DNA from: Paucibacter sp. DJ2R-2
GTDB taxonomy: Bacteria; Pseudomonadota; Gammaproteobacteria; Burkholderiales; Burkholderiaceae_C
DNA: 64,000 bases
Assembly (NCBI RefSeq): GCF_025717675.1
Contig: NZ_JAJIRT010000009.1
Coordinates: 124,001-188,000, forward strand
Direction of reading: 5' to 3'
The stretch's first letter is position 1, and every line of letters begins with the position of its first letter. A program made the position numbers and the translations under genes. The notes below the pieces were generated by a model. It had not been told where the DNA came from and ran no database searches. It was given only the letters and a program-made list of their open reading frames with translations. Positions 31,486 through 40,773 of the stretch are shown one piece after another.

Positions 31486-31566
31486 ATCAATTCAGCGCGC
31501 AGGCTGTCTCGCTAGATTCAAAGTGGAGGCCACGCCCCCGAGGCCGGCAGAAAGCCCAGAAAGCGA

Positions 31567-31770
31567 TCAGGCGAGCTCGTCCGGACCGCTGGCCATTTCC
31601 AGCCGCGAGATCAGGTCGCGCAGCTGCAAGCGTCGCTTCTTGAGCCGCCGCAAACTCAGCTCATCCAGCGGCAGCTCCAGCGCGACGCGATCAATCAACA
31701 CATCCAGATCGCCATGTTCGATGCGCAGTTCGATCAAGCGGCGCGACTGAGAGTGAAGTTGTTCATCCAT
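31567..31770 (-). CDS. DUF465 (YdcH-like) small helical protein
   Basis: This 67-residue protein is predicted to be two antiparallel helices; the LSLRRLKKRRLQLRDLISRLE segment, written here in part as LRRLKKRRLQLRD, is typical of DUF465. The family has no firm function. It is 81 bases upstream of the helicase on the same strand and divergent from the PP2C phosphatase gene. Confidence 0.8.
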   Translation of the reverse strand: MDEQLHSQSRRLIELRIEHGDLDVLIDRVALELPLDELSLRRLKKRRLQLRDLISRLEMASGPDELA

Positions 31771-31821
31771 GAGGGCTTTGCCCGGGCGAAGTGGCGCAGT
31801 TTAACGTTTATAGTTTTCGGC

Positions 31822-32589
31822 ATGACGCGCACTCCTCCAGGCTTTCGCCTGAGCGCGGCCACCGGCATTCATCGCGGCGACCGCCTGTACCAGCAAGATC
31901 AGGTTCAAGTCCTGACCCATGCCCGCCTGAGCGGCTGTCTGCTGGCCGTGGTGGCCGACGGCATGGGCGGCAAAAGCGGCGGGCGCAAGGCCTCCGACCA
32001 GGTCATGCTGACGGCCCAGCAACTGTTCGAACGCTTTTCACCCGAAAGCGAAATGCCGCAGACGCTGCTGGACCAGTTGGTGGCCGAAGCCCATTTGATG
32101 ATCAAGCTGACCGCCTTGTCGGCGGAAGAAGAGCCGCACAGCACCGTGGCCGCTTATTTGATCGGGCCAGACCGGCATTGCCACTGGATCCATTCAGGCG
32201 ATTCGCGCATCTACCATTACCGCGGACCCAATCTGGTCAAGCGGACCATGGACCATTCCTATGTGCAGCGCCTGGTCGATGAAGGCCAGATCAGCGAAGC
32301 CGAAGCCAGCAGCCATCCGCAGTCCAATCTGCTGACCGGCTGCCTGGGCACGGTGGCCGAGCCCACCATCAGCACCCACACGATTGAAAACCTGGTCGCA
32401 GGCGACACCTTGATGTGCTGCAGCGATGGCCTTTGGCACTACTTCAGCGCCAATGAGATCGGCACCGTGCTGCACAGTCTGCCACCCCGGGAAGCCGCCG
32501 AACTGCTGATCAGCAAAGCCCGTCAACGGGCACGCGGAGGCGGTGACAACCTGTCCTTGGCGATCACCAAGTTTGAGCCCTTGAGCTGA
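31822..32589 (+). CDS. PP2C-family serine/threonine protein phosphatase
   Basis: The 255-residue soluble enzyme has the metal-binding PP2C motifs in order: an Asp in RLYQQDQVQVL, VVADGMGG, a GDSRIYHYR strand and GGGDNLSLAI near the C-terminus. It would dephosphorylate phospho-Ser/Thr proteins as a stand-alone Stp1-type enzyme. The ATG at 31822 was chosen because upstream codons overlap the divergent DUF465 gene and carry no homology. No partner kinase gene is in the window. Confidence 0.88.
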   Translation: MTRTPPGFRLSAATGIHRGDRLYQQDQVQVLTHARLSGCLLAVVADGMGGKSGGRKASDQVMLTAQQLFERFSPESEMPQTLLDQLVAEAHLMIKLTALSAEEEPHSTVAAYLIGPDRHCHWIHSGDSRIYHYRGPNLVKRTMDHSYVQRLVDEGQISEAEASSHPQSNLLTGCLGTVAEPTISTHTIENLVAGDTLMCCSDGLWHYFSANEIGTVLHSLPPREAAELLISKARQRARGGGDNLSLAITKFEPLS

Positions 32590-32624
32590 GGCGGCGCGGC
32601 ACTTCTTGCGTCTGCAGCGCCTTT

Positions 32625-33320
32625 TCAGCGCGCCCCGCTGGCCGGCGCCGACGCCGCCCGCAATGCAGCGATCTCCGCAGCGCTGGGCACCGGCAAAGGA
32701 GGCGCCAGCGCTTTCTTACGCTGCTCCTGGCGCTGTTTCACATCCCGTTGATGCGCCTGCAAGATGCGCTCCTGCTCGGCTCGCTGTGAGGCGTGCCGTT
32801 TTGCCGTCTGTTCTGCTTGCTGCTGCTTGAGCTGCGCACCAGCCCCTGGCGACGCTTTACCCAGCTTTCGAACCGCCGCCGATGCGGCCGCCGGCGGCGC
32901 GGCAGACGCCTCGGGCCGCAGAAGCGCCTGGCTGCGTCGCTCAGCCTCCTCCGCGGCAAACTCCTGCTGTCGCTGTTGCACGCGTTCACGCTGCGCTTGC
33001 GCACGCGCACTGCGCAACTGGGCTTCGATTTCATCCTCTCGCTGCTTCAAGGGTCGCAGCTGCGCTTGGTGCTGCAAGCGCAGCTGCTCGATGCAATCAT
33101 TGACCGCAAACTTCCGATGGCAATCGGCCACAGCGACAAGGTAGGCGGATTCAAGCCGATCTTGGGACTGCTTGAGGCGGCGCAGCTCGGCCTGCTCGGT
33201 TGCGTTGCCAGGCGAAGCAGGCTCCGCGGCTTGCGCCAACGACATGCCCCGAGCCAAGAACAGCGCCAGCATCAAAGGCAAAGCAGGCATCCAGCCCGCG
33301 AATCCAAACGGCGCCTTCAT
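32625..33320 (-). CDS. Secreted coiled-coil protein of unknown function, coupled to zapE
   Basis: I do not recognise a named family. The 231-residue protein has a signal peptide (about 1-32, with cleavage likely after AQA), then long Gln/Glu/Arg/Ala-rich helices predicted to form coiled coils, and two cysteines (CHRKFAVNDC) that could form a disulfide in the periplasm. A Pro/Ala-rich segment interrupts the helices near 140-165. Its ATG overlaps the zapE stop (ATGA), so it is translated together with ZapE, which hints at an envelope or division role; that is inference. Confidence 0.7.
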   Translation of the reverse strand: MKAPFGFAGWMPALPLMLALFLARGMSLAQAAEPASPGNATEQAELRRLKQSQDRLESAYLVAVADCHRKFAVNDCIEQLRLQHQAQLRPLKQREDEIEAQLRSARAQAQRERVQQRQQEFAAEEAERRSQALLRPEASAAPPAAASAAVRKLGKASPGAGAQLKQQQAEQTAKRHASQRAEQERILQAHQRDVKQRQEQRKKALAPPLPVPSAAEIAALRAASAPASGAR

Positions 33321-34417
33321 GTCAGCGAGGTATCGACATCACGCCGGGACAGCGACAGATACTCCTGCGACTGCATCTCTTGCAGGCGCGAGACCGTGCG
33401 CGGGAACTCATGGGCCAGCGGGCCGTCGGCATACAGCTGCTCGGGCGGCACGGCGGCCGAAATCACCAGCTTGACGCGGCGGTCGTACAGCACATCGACC
33501 AGCCAGGTAAAGCGTCGCGCCTCACTGGCCAGGCGCGGCGGCATTTCCGGCACATTGGACAGGATCAGGGTATGAAACTGGGTGGCCAGCTCCAGATAAT
33601 CGTTCTGCGAACGCGGGCCGCCGCAGAGCTGAGCAAAGTCAAACCACACAACGCCCCCAGCACGGCGCCGGGCGCGGATCTGGCGCTGCTCGATCTGCAG
33701 ACGCGGGTCTTCGTCGCGCGCCTCGGCCAGGGCCTCGAAGGTGGCGGTCAGAGCAGCTTCAGCCTCATCACCCAGCGGCTGGTGGTAGAGCTGAGCCTGG
33801 TCCAGGGTGCGGCGACGGTAGTCGAAGCCGTTGTCCACATTGATCACCTCCAGCTTGGCCTTGAGCAGCTCGATGGCCGGAAGGATGCGGTCGCGATGCA
33901 GGCCGTTCGGATACAAGCCGTCAGGGTGAAAGTTGGAGGTGGTGACGATGGAAACACGGTTCTTGAACAGGGAATCCAAGAGGCGATACAGGATCATCGC
34001 GTCGGTCACGTCCGAGACATGGAACTCGTCAAAGCAGATCAGGCGGAAGCGCTTGGCGATGCGTTTACCGAGCTCCTCCAGCGGGTCGGCAATGCCCTTG
34101 AGTTCCAGCAGCTCGCGGTGCACCTCACGCATGAACTCATGGAAGTGCAGCCGCGTCTTGCGCGTCAGCGGCACGGCCTGGAAGAAGCAATCCATCAGAA
34201 AGCTCTTGCCCCGCCCCACCCCGCCGAACATGTAGACGCCGCGCGGCAGCGGCGGGCGCACCAGCAGCTTGGTCACGGCATTGCTGCGCCGCGCCTTGTA
34301 GTCGGCCCATTCGTCCTGGCAGCGCTGCAGCGCCGCCACGGCGCGCAGCTGCGCGGGGTCGGCGGTGTAGCCGCGCTCGGCCAGGGTTTGCTGATAAAGC
34401 TCGGTAACGCGGGTCAT
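33317..34417 (-). CDS. zapE: Cell division protein ZapE (AFG1-like ATPase)
   Basis: ZapE is an AAA ATPase that acts on FtsZ rings in E. coli. Walker A is GGVGRGKS at 65-72, Walker B is LICFDEFHV, and the AFG1 signature VWFDFAQLCGGPRS is present. 366 residues is normal. The ATG at 34417 (MTRVTELYQQ) matches family N-termini; the listed longer frame adds 12 non-conserved residues. It lies downstream of lpdA, as often seen in Burkholderiales where zapE follows the 2-oxoglutarate dehydrogenase genes. Confidence 0.94.
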   Translation of the reverse strand: MTRVTELYQQTLAERGYTADPAQLRAVAALQRCQDEWADYKARRSNAVTKLLVRPPLPRGVYMFGGVGRGKSFLMDCFFQAVPLTRKTRLHFHEFMREVHRELLELKGIADPLEELGKRIAKRFRLICFDEFHVSDVTDAMILYRLLDSLFKNRVSIVTTSNFHPDGLYPNGLHRDRILPAIELLKAKLEVINVDNGFDYRRRTLDQAQLYHQPLGDEAEAALTATFEALAEARDEDPRLQIEQRQIRARRRAGGVVWFDFAQLCGGPRSQNDYLELATQFHTLILSNVPEMPPRLASEARRFTWLVDVLYDRRVKLVISAAVPPEQLYADGPLAHEFPRTVSRLQEMQSQEYLSLSRRDVDTSLT

Positions 34418-34450
34418 GAGAGAAACACTACAACCTTCTTCGAGATGGAC

Positions 34451-34476
34451 CAAGGGGCGACCACGGCCGCCCCTTG
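34451..34476 (-). terminator. GC-rich hairpin between lpdA and zapE
   Basis: CAAGGGGCG and CGCCCCTTG form a perfect 9-bp stem with an 8-base loop, 24 bases after the lpdA stop. No T run follows on the minus strand, so it may be an inefficient terminator or an mRNA-stabilising end. Confidence 0.45.
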
Positions 34477-34499
34477 TTGCTTGCGAATTCCGACCGGAA

Positions 34500-35921
34500 T
34501 CAGAAGTTCAGCGTGCGCTTGTCCACGGCCAGGGCCGCTTCCTTGGTGGCTTCGCTCAAGCTCGGGTGAGCATGGCAAATGCGCGCGATGTCTTCGGCCG
34601 AGGCCTTGAACTCCATCGCAACCACGGCTTCCGAGATCAGCTCAGAAGCCATCGGGCCGATGATGTGCACGCCGAGGATTTCGTCGGTCTTGGCATCAGC
34701 CAGGAACTTGACGAAACCGTTGGTGTCACCCAGCGCGCGGGCGCGTCCATTGGCCAGGAAGGGGAACTGACCGGCCTTGTACTCGACGCCATCGGCCTTG
34801 AGCTGTTGCTCGGTGCGGCCAACCCAGGCGATCTCGGGGCTGGTGTAGATGACCCAGGGGATGGTATTGAAGTTGACATGACCATACTGGCCGGCAATGC
34901 GCTCGGCCACGGCCACGCCTTCTTCCTCGGCCTTGTGCGCCAGCATCGGGCCACGCACCACATCGCCGACCGCCCAGACATTGGGCAGATTGGTCTTGCA
35001 GTCGCAGTCCACCTCGATGGCGCCACGCTCGTCCAGCTTCAGGCCCACAGCCTCAGCATTCAGACCGATGGTGTTGGGCACGCGGCCGATCGAGATGATC
35101 AGCTTGTCGACGGCCAGGGTCTGGGCAGCGCCCTTGGCATCGGCGTAGGACACCGTCACGCCGTCCTTGCTCTTGGCGACTTCGCCGATCTTCACGCCCA
35201 GCTCGATCTTCAGGCCTTGCTTCTTGAACAGCTTGGCGGCTTCCTTGGCGACCGATTCATCGACCGCGCCGAGGAAGGTCGGCAGACCTTCCAGTACGGT
35301 GACTTCCGCGCCCAGGCGACGCCAGACCGAGCCCATTTCCAGGCCGATCACGCCGGAGCCGATCACGCCCAGCTTCTTCGGCACTTCGCCGATGCGCAAG
35401 GCGCCGTCATTGGACAGGATCAGCTCCTCGTCAAACGCTGCGCCAGGCAGCTGGCGAGCGTTGGAGCCGGTGGCCAGCACCACATGCTTGGCCAGGATGA
35501 CTTCTTCGCCGGCCTTGACTTCGTACAGGCCGTCCTTGGCCGCCACGAAGGAGCCGCGGCCGTGGAAGAACGTGACCTTGTTCTTCTTGAACAGGTAGAG
35601 GATGCCGTCGTTGTTCTGCTTCACAACGGTGTCCTTGCGACCGATCATCTTCTTGATGTCGATGCGCACGTTGTCCGCCGAGATGCCGTGATCGGCAAAG
35701 TGGTGGTTGGCGTGCTCGAAGTGCTCGCTCGATTGCAGCAAGGCCTTGGACGGGATGCAGCCGACATTGGTACAGGTGCCGCCGGGCGCCGGGCCGCCCT
35801 TCTCGTTCTTCCACTCGTCAATGCAAGCGGTGTTGAAGCCCAGCTGGGCGGCACGGATGGCAGCGATATAGCCGCCGGGGCCGCCACCGATGACGACGAC
35901 GTCGAATTGTTTGGTGCTCAT
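34500..35921 (-). CDS. lpdA: Dihydrolipoamide dehydrogenase (E3)
   Basis: E3 reoxidises dihydrolipoyl groups and reduces NAD+. FAD site [14 protein letters not shown] at about 8-21, redox disulfide in [16 protein letters not shown] site [15 protein letters not shown] and the C-terminal catalytic [10 protein letters not shown] are all present. The 473-residue protein has no N-terminal lipoyl domain, so it is the 2-oxoglutarate dehydrogenase type rather than the lipoyl-fused form of pyruvate dehydrogenase clusters. The ATG at 35921 follows GGAAGGAAATCAA. Confidence 0.96.
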   Translation of the reverse strand: MSTKQFDVVVIGGGPGGYIAAIRAAQLGFNTACIDEWKNEKGGPAPGGTCTNVGCIPSKALLQSSEHFEHANHHFADHGISADNVRIDIKKMIGRKDTVVKQNNDGILYLFKKNKVTFFHGRGSFVAAKDGLYEVKAGEEVILAKHVVLATGSNARQLPGAAFDEELILSNDGALRIGEVPKKLGVIGSGVIGLEMGSVWRRLGAEVTVLEGLPTFLGAVDESVAKEAAKLFKKQGLKIELGVKIGEVAKSKDGVTVSYADAKGAAQTLAVDKLIISIGRVPNTIGLNAEAVGLKLDERGAIEVDCDCKTNLPNVWAVGDVVRGPMLAHKAEEEGVAVAERIAGQYGHVNFNTIPWVIYTSPEIAWVGRTEQQLKADGVEYKAGQFPFLANGRARALGDTNGFVKFLADAKTDEILGVHIIGPMASELISEAVVAMEFKASAEDIARICHAHPSLSEATKEAALAVDKRTLNF

Positions 35922-35942
35922 TTGATTTCCTTCCAACGCAAA

Positions 35943-35958
35943 CCCCGCAGCAGCGGGG
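35943..35958. repeat. Short perfect hairpin ahead of lpdA
   Basis: CCCCGC-AGCA-GCGGGG forms a 6-bp stem followed on the minus strand by TTTGCGTT and then the lpdA ribosome site. It adjoins the longer palindromic element and could terminate or attenuate read-through from sucB. Confidence 0.5.
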
Positions 35959-35966
35959 CGTAGCGA

Positions 35967-36064
35967 GCGGCTTCAGGGCAAGGCGCGGGTGCCGAGGCAC
36001 CGGAACGTAGCGGCGCTACGTGAGGATGCCGAGGACGGGCCCCGCAACGCCGCCATGAAGCCGC
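35967..36064. repeat. REP-like imperfect palindromic intergenic element (about 98 bp)
   Basis: The ends are GCGGCTTCA (35967-35975) and its complement TGAAGCCGC (36056-36064), and the centre is the palindrome ACGTAGC-GGC-GCTACGT (36005-36021), so the whole segment is one long imperfect inverted repeat. GTGCCGAGG and ATGCCGAGG flank the centre as a direct repeat. The size and symmetry are those of REP/BIME-type elements; copies elsewhere in the genome are expected but not testable here. Confidence 0.65.
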
Positions 36065-36079
36065 GCAGTAGCCCTAGGC

Positions 36080-37339
<1,260 letters not shown>

Positions 37340-37419
37340 GATCTGTGTTCTTTCAACGTGTTCGCGGAGCTGAGGCGCCGTCTTGCGGCGGCATCAACAA
37401 CAACATCAACAAGGGCGGC

Positions 37420-37452
37420 AAAAAGCGGGCGCTGTCTTGGCAGACGCCCGCT
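37420..37452 (-). terminator. Terminator-like hairpin between sucA and sucB
   Basis: On the minus strand AGCGGGCG (37452-37445) pairs perfectly with CGCCCGCT (37431-37424) and is followed directly by TTTTT-GCC. It is only 10 bases after the sucA stop inside what is normally a single operon, so it may lower expression of sucB and lpdA relative to sucA. Confidence 0.7.
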
Positions 37453-37461
37453 CGGCCCTTC

Positions 37462-40317
37462 TTACTTGGTGAGGATGAAACCCTTGAGCTTGCCGAAGGC
37501 CTGATCCAGCAGCGACTTCTGCTGCTCCTGGTGCAGGTGGGCGTAGCCGCAGGCCGGCGAGGCCGAAGCGGGACGGCCCGCGTAGCCCAGCTTCTGGCCG
37601 TCCAGCATGTTCTCGTGCACATAGTGCTGGACGAAGAACCAGGCACCTTGGTTCTGGGGCTCGTCCTGGCACCACACCAGCTCAGTCGCGCCGGGGTACT
37701 TCTTGATCTCGGCAGCGAAAGCCTTGTGCGGGAAGGGATAGAGCTGCTCGACGCGGATGATGGCCACGTCGGTGGACTTCTTTTCCTCGCGCTTGCGAAC
37801 CAAGTCGTAATAGACCTTGCCCGAGCAGACGATCACGCGCTTGACCTTGTCGGCGCTGATCGAGGCATCCTGCTCGCCGATCACGGTGCGGAATTCACCC
37901 TTGGTGAATTCGCTCAGCGCCGACGTCGCGTCCTTGGCGCGCAGCAGGCTCTTGGGCGTCATGATGACCAAAGGCTTGCGGAACATGCGCAGCATCTGAC
38001 GACGCAGGACGTGGAAGATCTGGCTGGCCGTGGTCGGCTGGACGATCTGCATATTGTTGTCCGCGGCCAGCTGCATGAAGCGCTCCAGGCGAGCCGAGCT
38101 GTGCTCGGGGCCTTGGCCTTCATAGCCGTGCGGCAGCATCATCACCAAGCCGTTGGCCCGGCCCCACTTCACTTCGCCGGAAGCAATGAACTGGTCGATC
38201 ACCACCTGGGCGCCGTTCACGAAGTCGCCAAACTGAGCTTCCCAGATCGTCAACGAGTTGGGTTCAGCCGCGGCATAGCCGTACTCGAAGCCCAAGACCG
38301 CCTCTTCGCTGAGGATGGAGTCGATCACCACGAAGGGAGCCTGTCCTTCGGCCACGTTCTGCAAGGGGATGTAGGCACCCTCATCCCAGTTGCTGCGGTT
38401 CTGGTCGTGAATGACCGAGTGGCGGTGGGTGAAGGTGCCGCGGCCCGCGTCTTCGCCCGACAGGCGGATCGGATAGCCGCTGGCCACCAGCGAGGCGAAA
38501 GCCATGCTCTCGCCCATGCCCCAGTCCACATTGATCTCACCCCGGCCCATGGCCGCACGATCAGCGTACAGCTTTTGCACCAAGTTGTGAGCGACCAGGT
38601 CCTTGGGCAGCGTGGTCAGCTTGTCAGCCAAGCGCTTCCACTCGGACACCGGCAATGCGGTATCGCAGCTGTCAGTCCACTTCTTGCCAAGGAAAGGCGA
38701 CCAGTCGGTGGCGTACTTGCTCTTGAAGTTGGTCAGCACCGGGTCCACGGTGTGGCGGCCTTCGTCCATGGCGGCACGGTAGGCCTTCACCATCTGGTCA
38801 GCACCGGCAGCATCGACCACGTTCTGTGCGGCCAGCTTGTCGGCGTAGACCTTGCGGGTACCCGGGTGGACCGCGATCTTCTTGTACATCAGGGGCTGGG
38901 TCAGAGAGGGGGTGTCCTGCTCGTTGTGGCCCAGCTTGCGGTAGCAGACGATGTCCAGTACCACGTCCTTGCGGAACTCGGCGCGGTAGTCCATGGCCAG
39001 TTGCATGGCCCACACCACCGCTTCCGGATCGTCGCCGTTCACATGCAGCACCGGCGCTTCGATCATCTTGACGACGTCGGTGCAATAGGCCGTGGAACGC
39101 AGGTCACGCGGATCGCTGGTCGTGAAACCGATCTGGTTGTTGATGACGATGTGCACCGTGCCACCCGTGCCGTAGCCACGGGTCTGGGCCATGCACAAGG
39201 TTTCCTGCACCACGCCCTGACCACCGAAGGCCGCATCGCCGTGCACCAGCACCGGCAAGACTTGGCTGCCGTTCTTGTCACCACGACGCTCCTGGCGGGC
39301 ACGCACGCTGCCCTCGACGACCGGGTTGACGATCTCCAGGTGCGAGGGGTTGAAGGACAGCGACAGGTGAACCGGGCCACCCTTGGTGCTCACGTCGGAG
39401 CTGAAGCCTTGGTGGTACTTCACGTCACCGGCCGGCAGGTCTTCTGCGGCCTTGTGTTCGAACTCGGCGAACAGGTCGGCGGGCATCTTGCCCAGGGTGT
39501 TGACCAGCACGTTCAGGCGGCCACGGTGGGCCATGCCGATCACGATTTCCTGCACGCCACGTTGGCCGGCGCGCTGGATCAGTTCGTCCATGGCGGCGAT
39601 GAAACTCTCACCGCCTTCCAGCGAGAAGCGCTTCTGGCCAACGTACTTGGTGTGCAGATAGCGCTCCAAGCCTTCCGCCGCCGTCAGGCGGTCCAGGATG
39701 TGACGCTTTTCTTCGGCGGTGAAGGTCGGCTTGCCGCGCGACTTCTCCAGGCGCTCTTGCCACCAGCGCTTTTCGCCGGGGTCGGTGCAGTGCATGAACT
39801 CGGAACCGACCGAGCTGCAGTAGGTTTCGCGAAGGGCCTGGACAATTTGACGCAGGCTCATCGTCTCGCCACCAAAGTAGGTGTTGGAGGCCGAGAAGCT
39901 GATGTCCATATCGGACTCGGTCAGGTCGTAGAACGCCGGATCGAGTTCAGGAATTTTGGGGCGCTCTGCGCGCTTGAGCGGGTCGAGCTCGGCCCAGCGG
40001 TTACCGAGGAAGCGGTAAGCGGCAATCAGGCTCTGCACATGCACTTGCTTGTGCGCAACGGCCAGATCGGCGCTCGAGGCCTTGGCGGCAAAGGCGTTGG
40101 CCTTGGCGCGTTGAGCGAAAGATTCGATCACCGGCGCATGCGGGACATCGCGTCCTTCGCCGCCATCGGTGGCGGGCACATGCTGAAGCGCGTCAAAGTA
40201 CGCACGCCAGTTGTCGGGCACGGAGCCCGGGTTGTCGAGGTAAGCCTCGTACATCTCTTCGACATAGGGCGCGTTGCCCCCGAACAGGTATGAATTGGAC
40301 CTGTATTGCTGCATCAT
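37462..40317 (-). CDS. sucA: 2-oxoglutarate dehydrogenase E1 component
   Basis: The thiamine-diphosphate enzyme decarboxylates 2-oxoglutarate in the TCA cycle and succinylates E2. The N-terminus (QYRSNSYLFGGNAPYVEEMY) has the E2-binding pattern of the family. The central AHRGRLNVLVNTLGK and GDAAFGGQGVV motifs and the C-terminal pyrimidine-binding domain are complete over 951 residues. It is the first gene of the minus-strand sucA-sucB-lpdA set; the 456-base region upstream contains an inverted repeat at 40445-40468. Confidence 0.97.
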   Translation of the reverse strand: MMQQYRSNSYLFGGNAPYVEEMYEAYLDNPGSVPDNWRAYFDALQHVPATDGGEGRDVPHAPVIESFAQRAKANAFAAKASSADLAVAHKQVHVQSLIAAYRFLGNRWAELDPLKRAERPKIPELDPAFYDLTESDMDISFSASNTYFGGETMSLRQIVQALRETYCSSVGSEFMHCTDPGEKRWWQERLEKSRGKPTFTAEEKRHILDRLTAAEGLERYLHTKYVGQKRFSLEGGESFIAAMDELIQRAGQRGVQEIVIGMAHRGRLNVLVNTLGKMPADLFAEFEHKAAEDLPAGDVKYHQGFSSDVSTKGGPVHLSLSFNPSHLEIVNPVVEGSVRARQERRGDKNGSQVLPVLVHGDAAFGGQGVVQETLCMAQTRGYGTGGTVHIVINNQIGFTTSDPRDLRSTAYCTDVVKMIEAPVLHVNGDDPEAVVWAMQLAMDYRAEFRKDVVLDIVCYRKLGHNEQDTPSLTQPLMYKKIAVHPGTRKVYADKLAAQNVVDAAGADQMVKAYRAAMDEGRHTVDPVLTNFKSKYATDWSPFLGKKWTDSCDTALPVSEWKRLADKLTTLPKDLVAHNLVQKLYADRAAMGRGEINVDWGMGESMAFASLVASGYPIRLSGEDAGRGTFTHRHSVIHDQNRSNWDEGAYIPLQNVAEGQAPFVVIDSILSEEAVLGFEYGYAAAEPNSLTIWEAQFGDFVNGAQVVIDQFIASGEVKWGRANGLVMMLPHGYEGQGPEHSSARLERFMQLAADNNMQIVQPTTASQIFHVLRRQMLRMFRKPLVIMTPKSLLRAKDATSALSEFTKGEFRTVIGEQDASISADKVKRVIVCSGKVYYDLVRKREEKKSTDVAIIRVEQLYPFPHKAFAAEIKKYPGATELVWCQDEPQNQGAWFFVQHYVHENMLDGQKLGYAGRPASASPACGYAHLHQEQQKSLLDQAFGKLKGFILTK

Positions 40318-40443
40318 CTTCGCTCACCTCTAGCCCCGGCTTCCAGGGATTTGGCTGGTTGATAAACCTTCCGCGACACGGCTCGACCGGTTGGCGGATT
40401 GCGACCCACCTTCGCTGTTGCCAGGAAAAGGGACGGGAAGGAC

Positions 40444-40689
40444 CTAAAGTCTCAAGGGCGCGACTTTAACACCCTTGATTTCCTTCCACCCCCGAATTAC
40501 GCGGGAGTTACCGCAACCGCCAAGCTCGCAGACCTTCGGCTGTATCGGCTTCCCCACGCAGAAGTTGAGGCTTTGTGCACGGATGTCGATCACCCGCCTC
40601 GTCGGCTTGCCTGCTCTGCTTTCACACGAAACTGCGCTACCGGTGGCCAAAACAAGGCCAAGCACGCCAAGCAAACGTTTGCGAATCAT
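40444..40689 (-). CDS. Possible small exported protein (uncertain)
   Basis: An 81-codon frame starts with MIRKRLLGVLGLVLATGSAV, which looks like a signal peptide followed by a Cys, and has four more cysteines. Codon choice is moderately GC-biased at third positions. Against it: there is only a weak GAGA upstream of the ATG, the start lies inside the Fur-like box of the divergent oxygenase gene, and the 3' end overlaps the inverted repeat ahead of sucA. I do not recognise the sequence; it may be a small gene, a decayed gene or chance. Confidence 0.25.
   Translation of the reverse strand: MIRKRLLGVLGLVLATGSAVSCESRAGKPTRRVIDIRAQSLNFCVGKPIQPKVCELGGCGNSRVIRGWKEIKGVKVAPLRL
40445..40468. promoter_or_regulatory. 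Inverted repeat TAAAGTC-N10-GACTTTA upstream of sucA
   Basis: Two perfect 7-base arms with a 10-base spacer place the half-site centres 17 bases apart, as in operators for dimeric regulators. It lies 128 bases upstream of the sucA ATG. The cognate factor is unknown. Confidence 0.45.
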
Positions 40690-40708
40690 TCTCGATTGGC
40701 GCTAGACT
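40679..40708 (+). promoter_or_regulatory. Promoter overlapping a Fur-like box, upstream of the 2OG-Fe(II) oxygenase
   Basis: TTGCGA (40679-40684) and TAGACT (40703-40708) are 18 bases apart. The -35 and spacer contain TTGCGAATCATTCTCGATT (40679-40697). Aligned to the classical 19-bp Fur consensus, the right half matches 9 of 10 positions and the whole about 11 of 19; GCGAATCATTCTC is a common core of betaproteobacterial Fur sites. A bound Fur would block polymerase, predicting induction of the oxygenase gene under iron limitation. Confidence 0.55.
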
Positions 40709-40773
40709 CAGCCCTGCGCGCCGCGGCCCCGCGATTGAATGGCACGGCGTCGGGACAAAGATCAGGAGATCCC

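Noticed and set aside
37345-40293. A 982-codon + strand open frame
   Set aside because: Antisense shadow of sucA; the sucA product has every expected motif.
40399-40773. N-terminal extension of the 2OG-Fe(II) oxygenase
   Set aside because: AGGAG directly precedes the ATG at 40774, the extra residues look non-coding, and the promoter/Fur-like box lies inside them.
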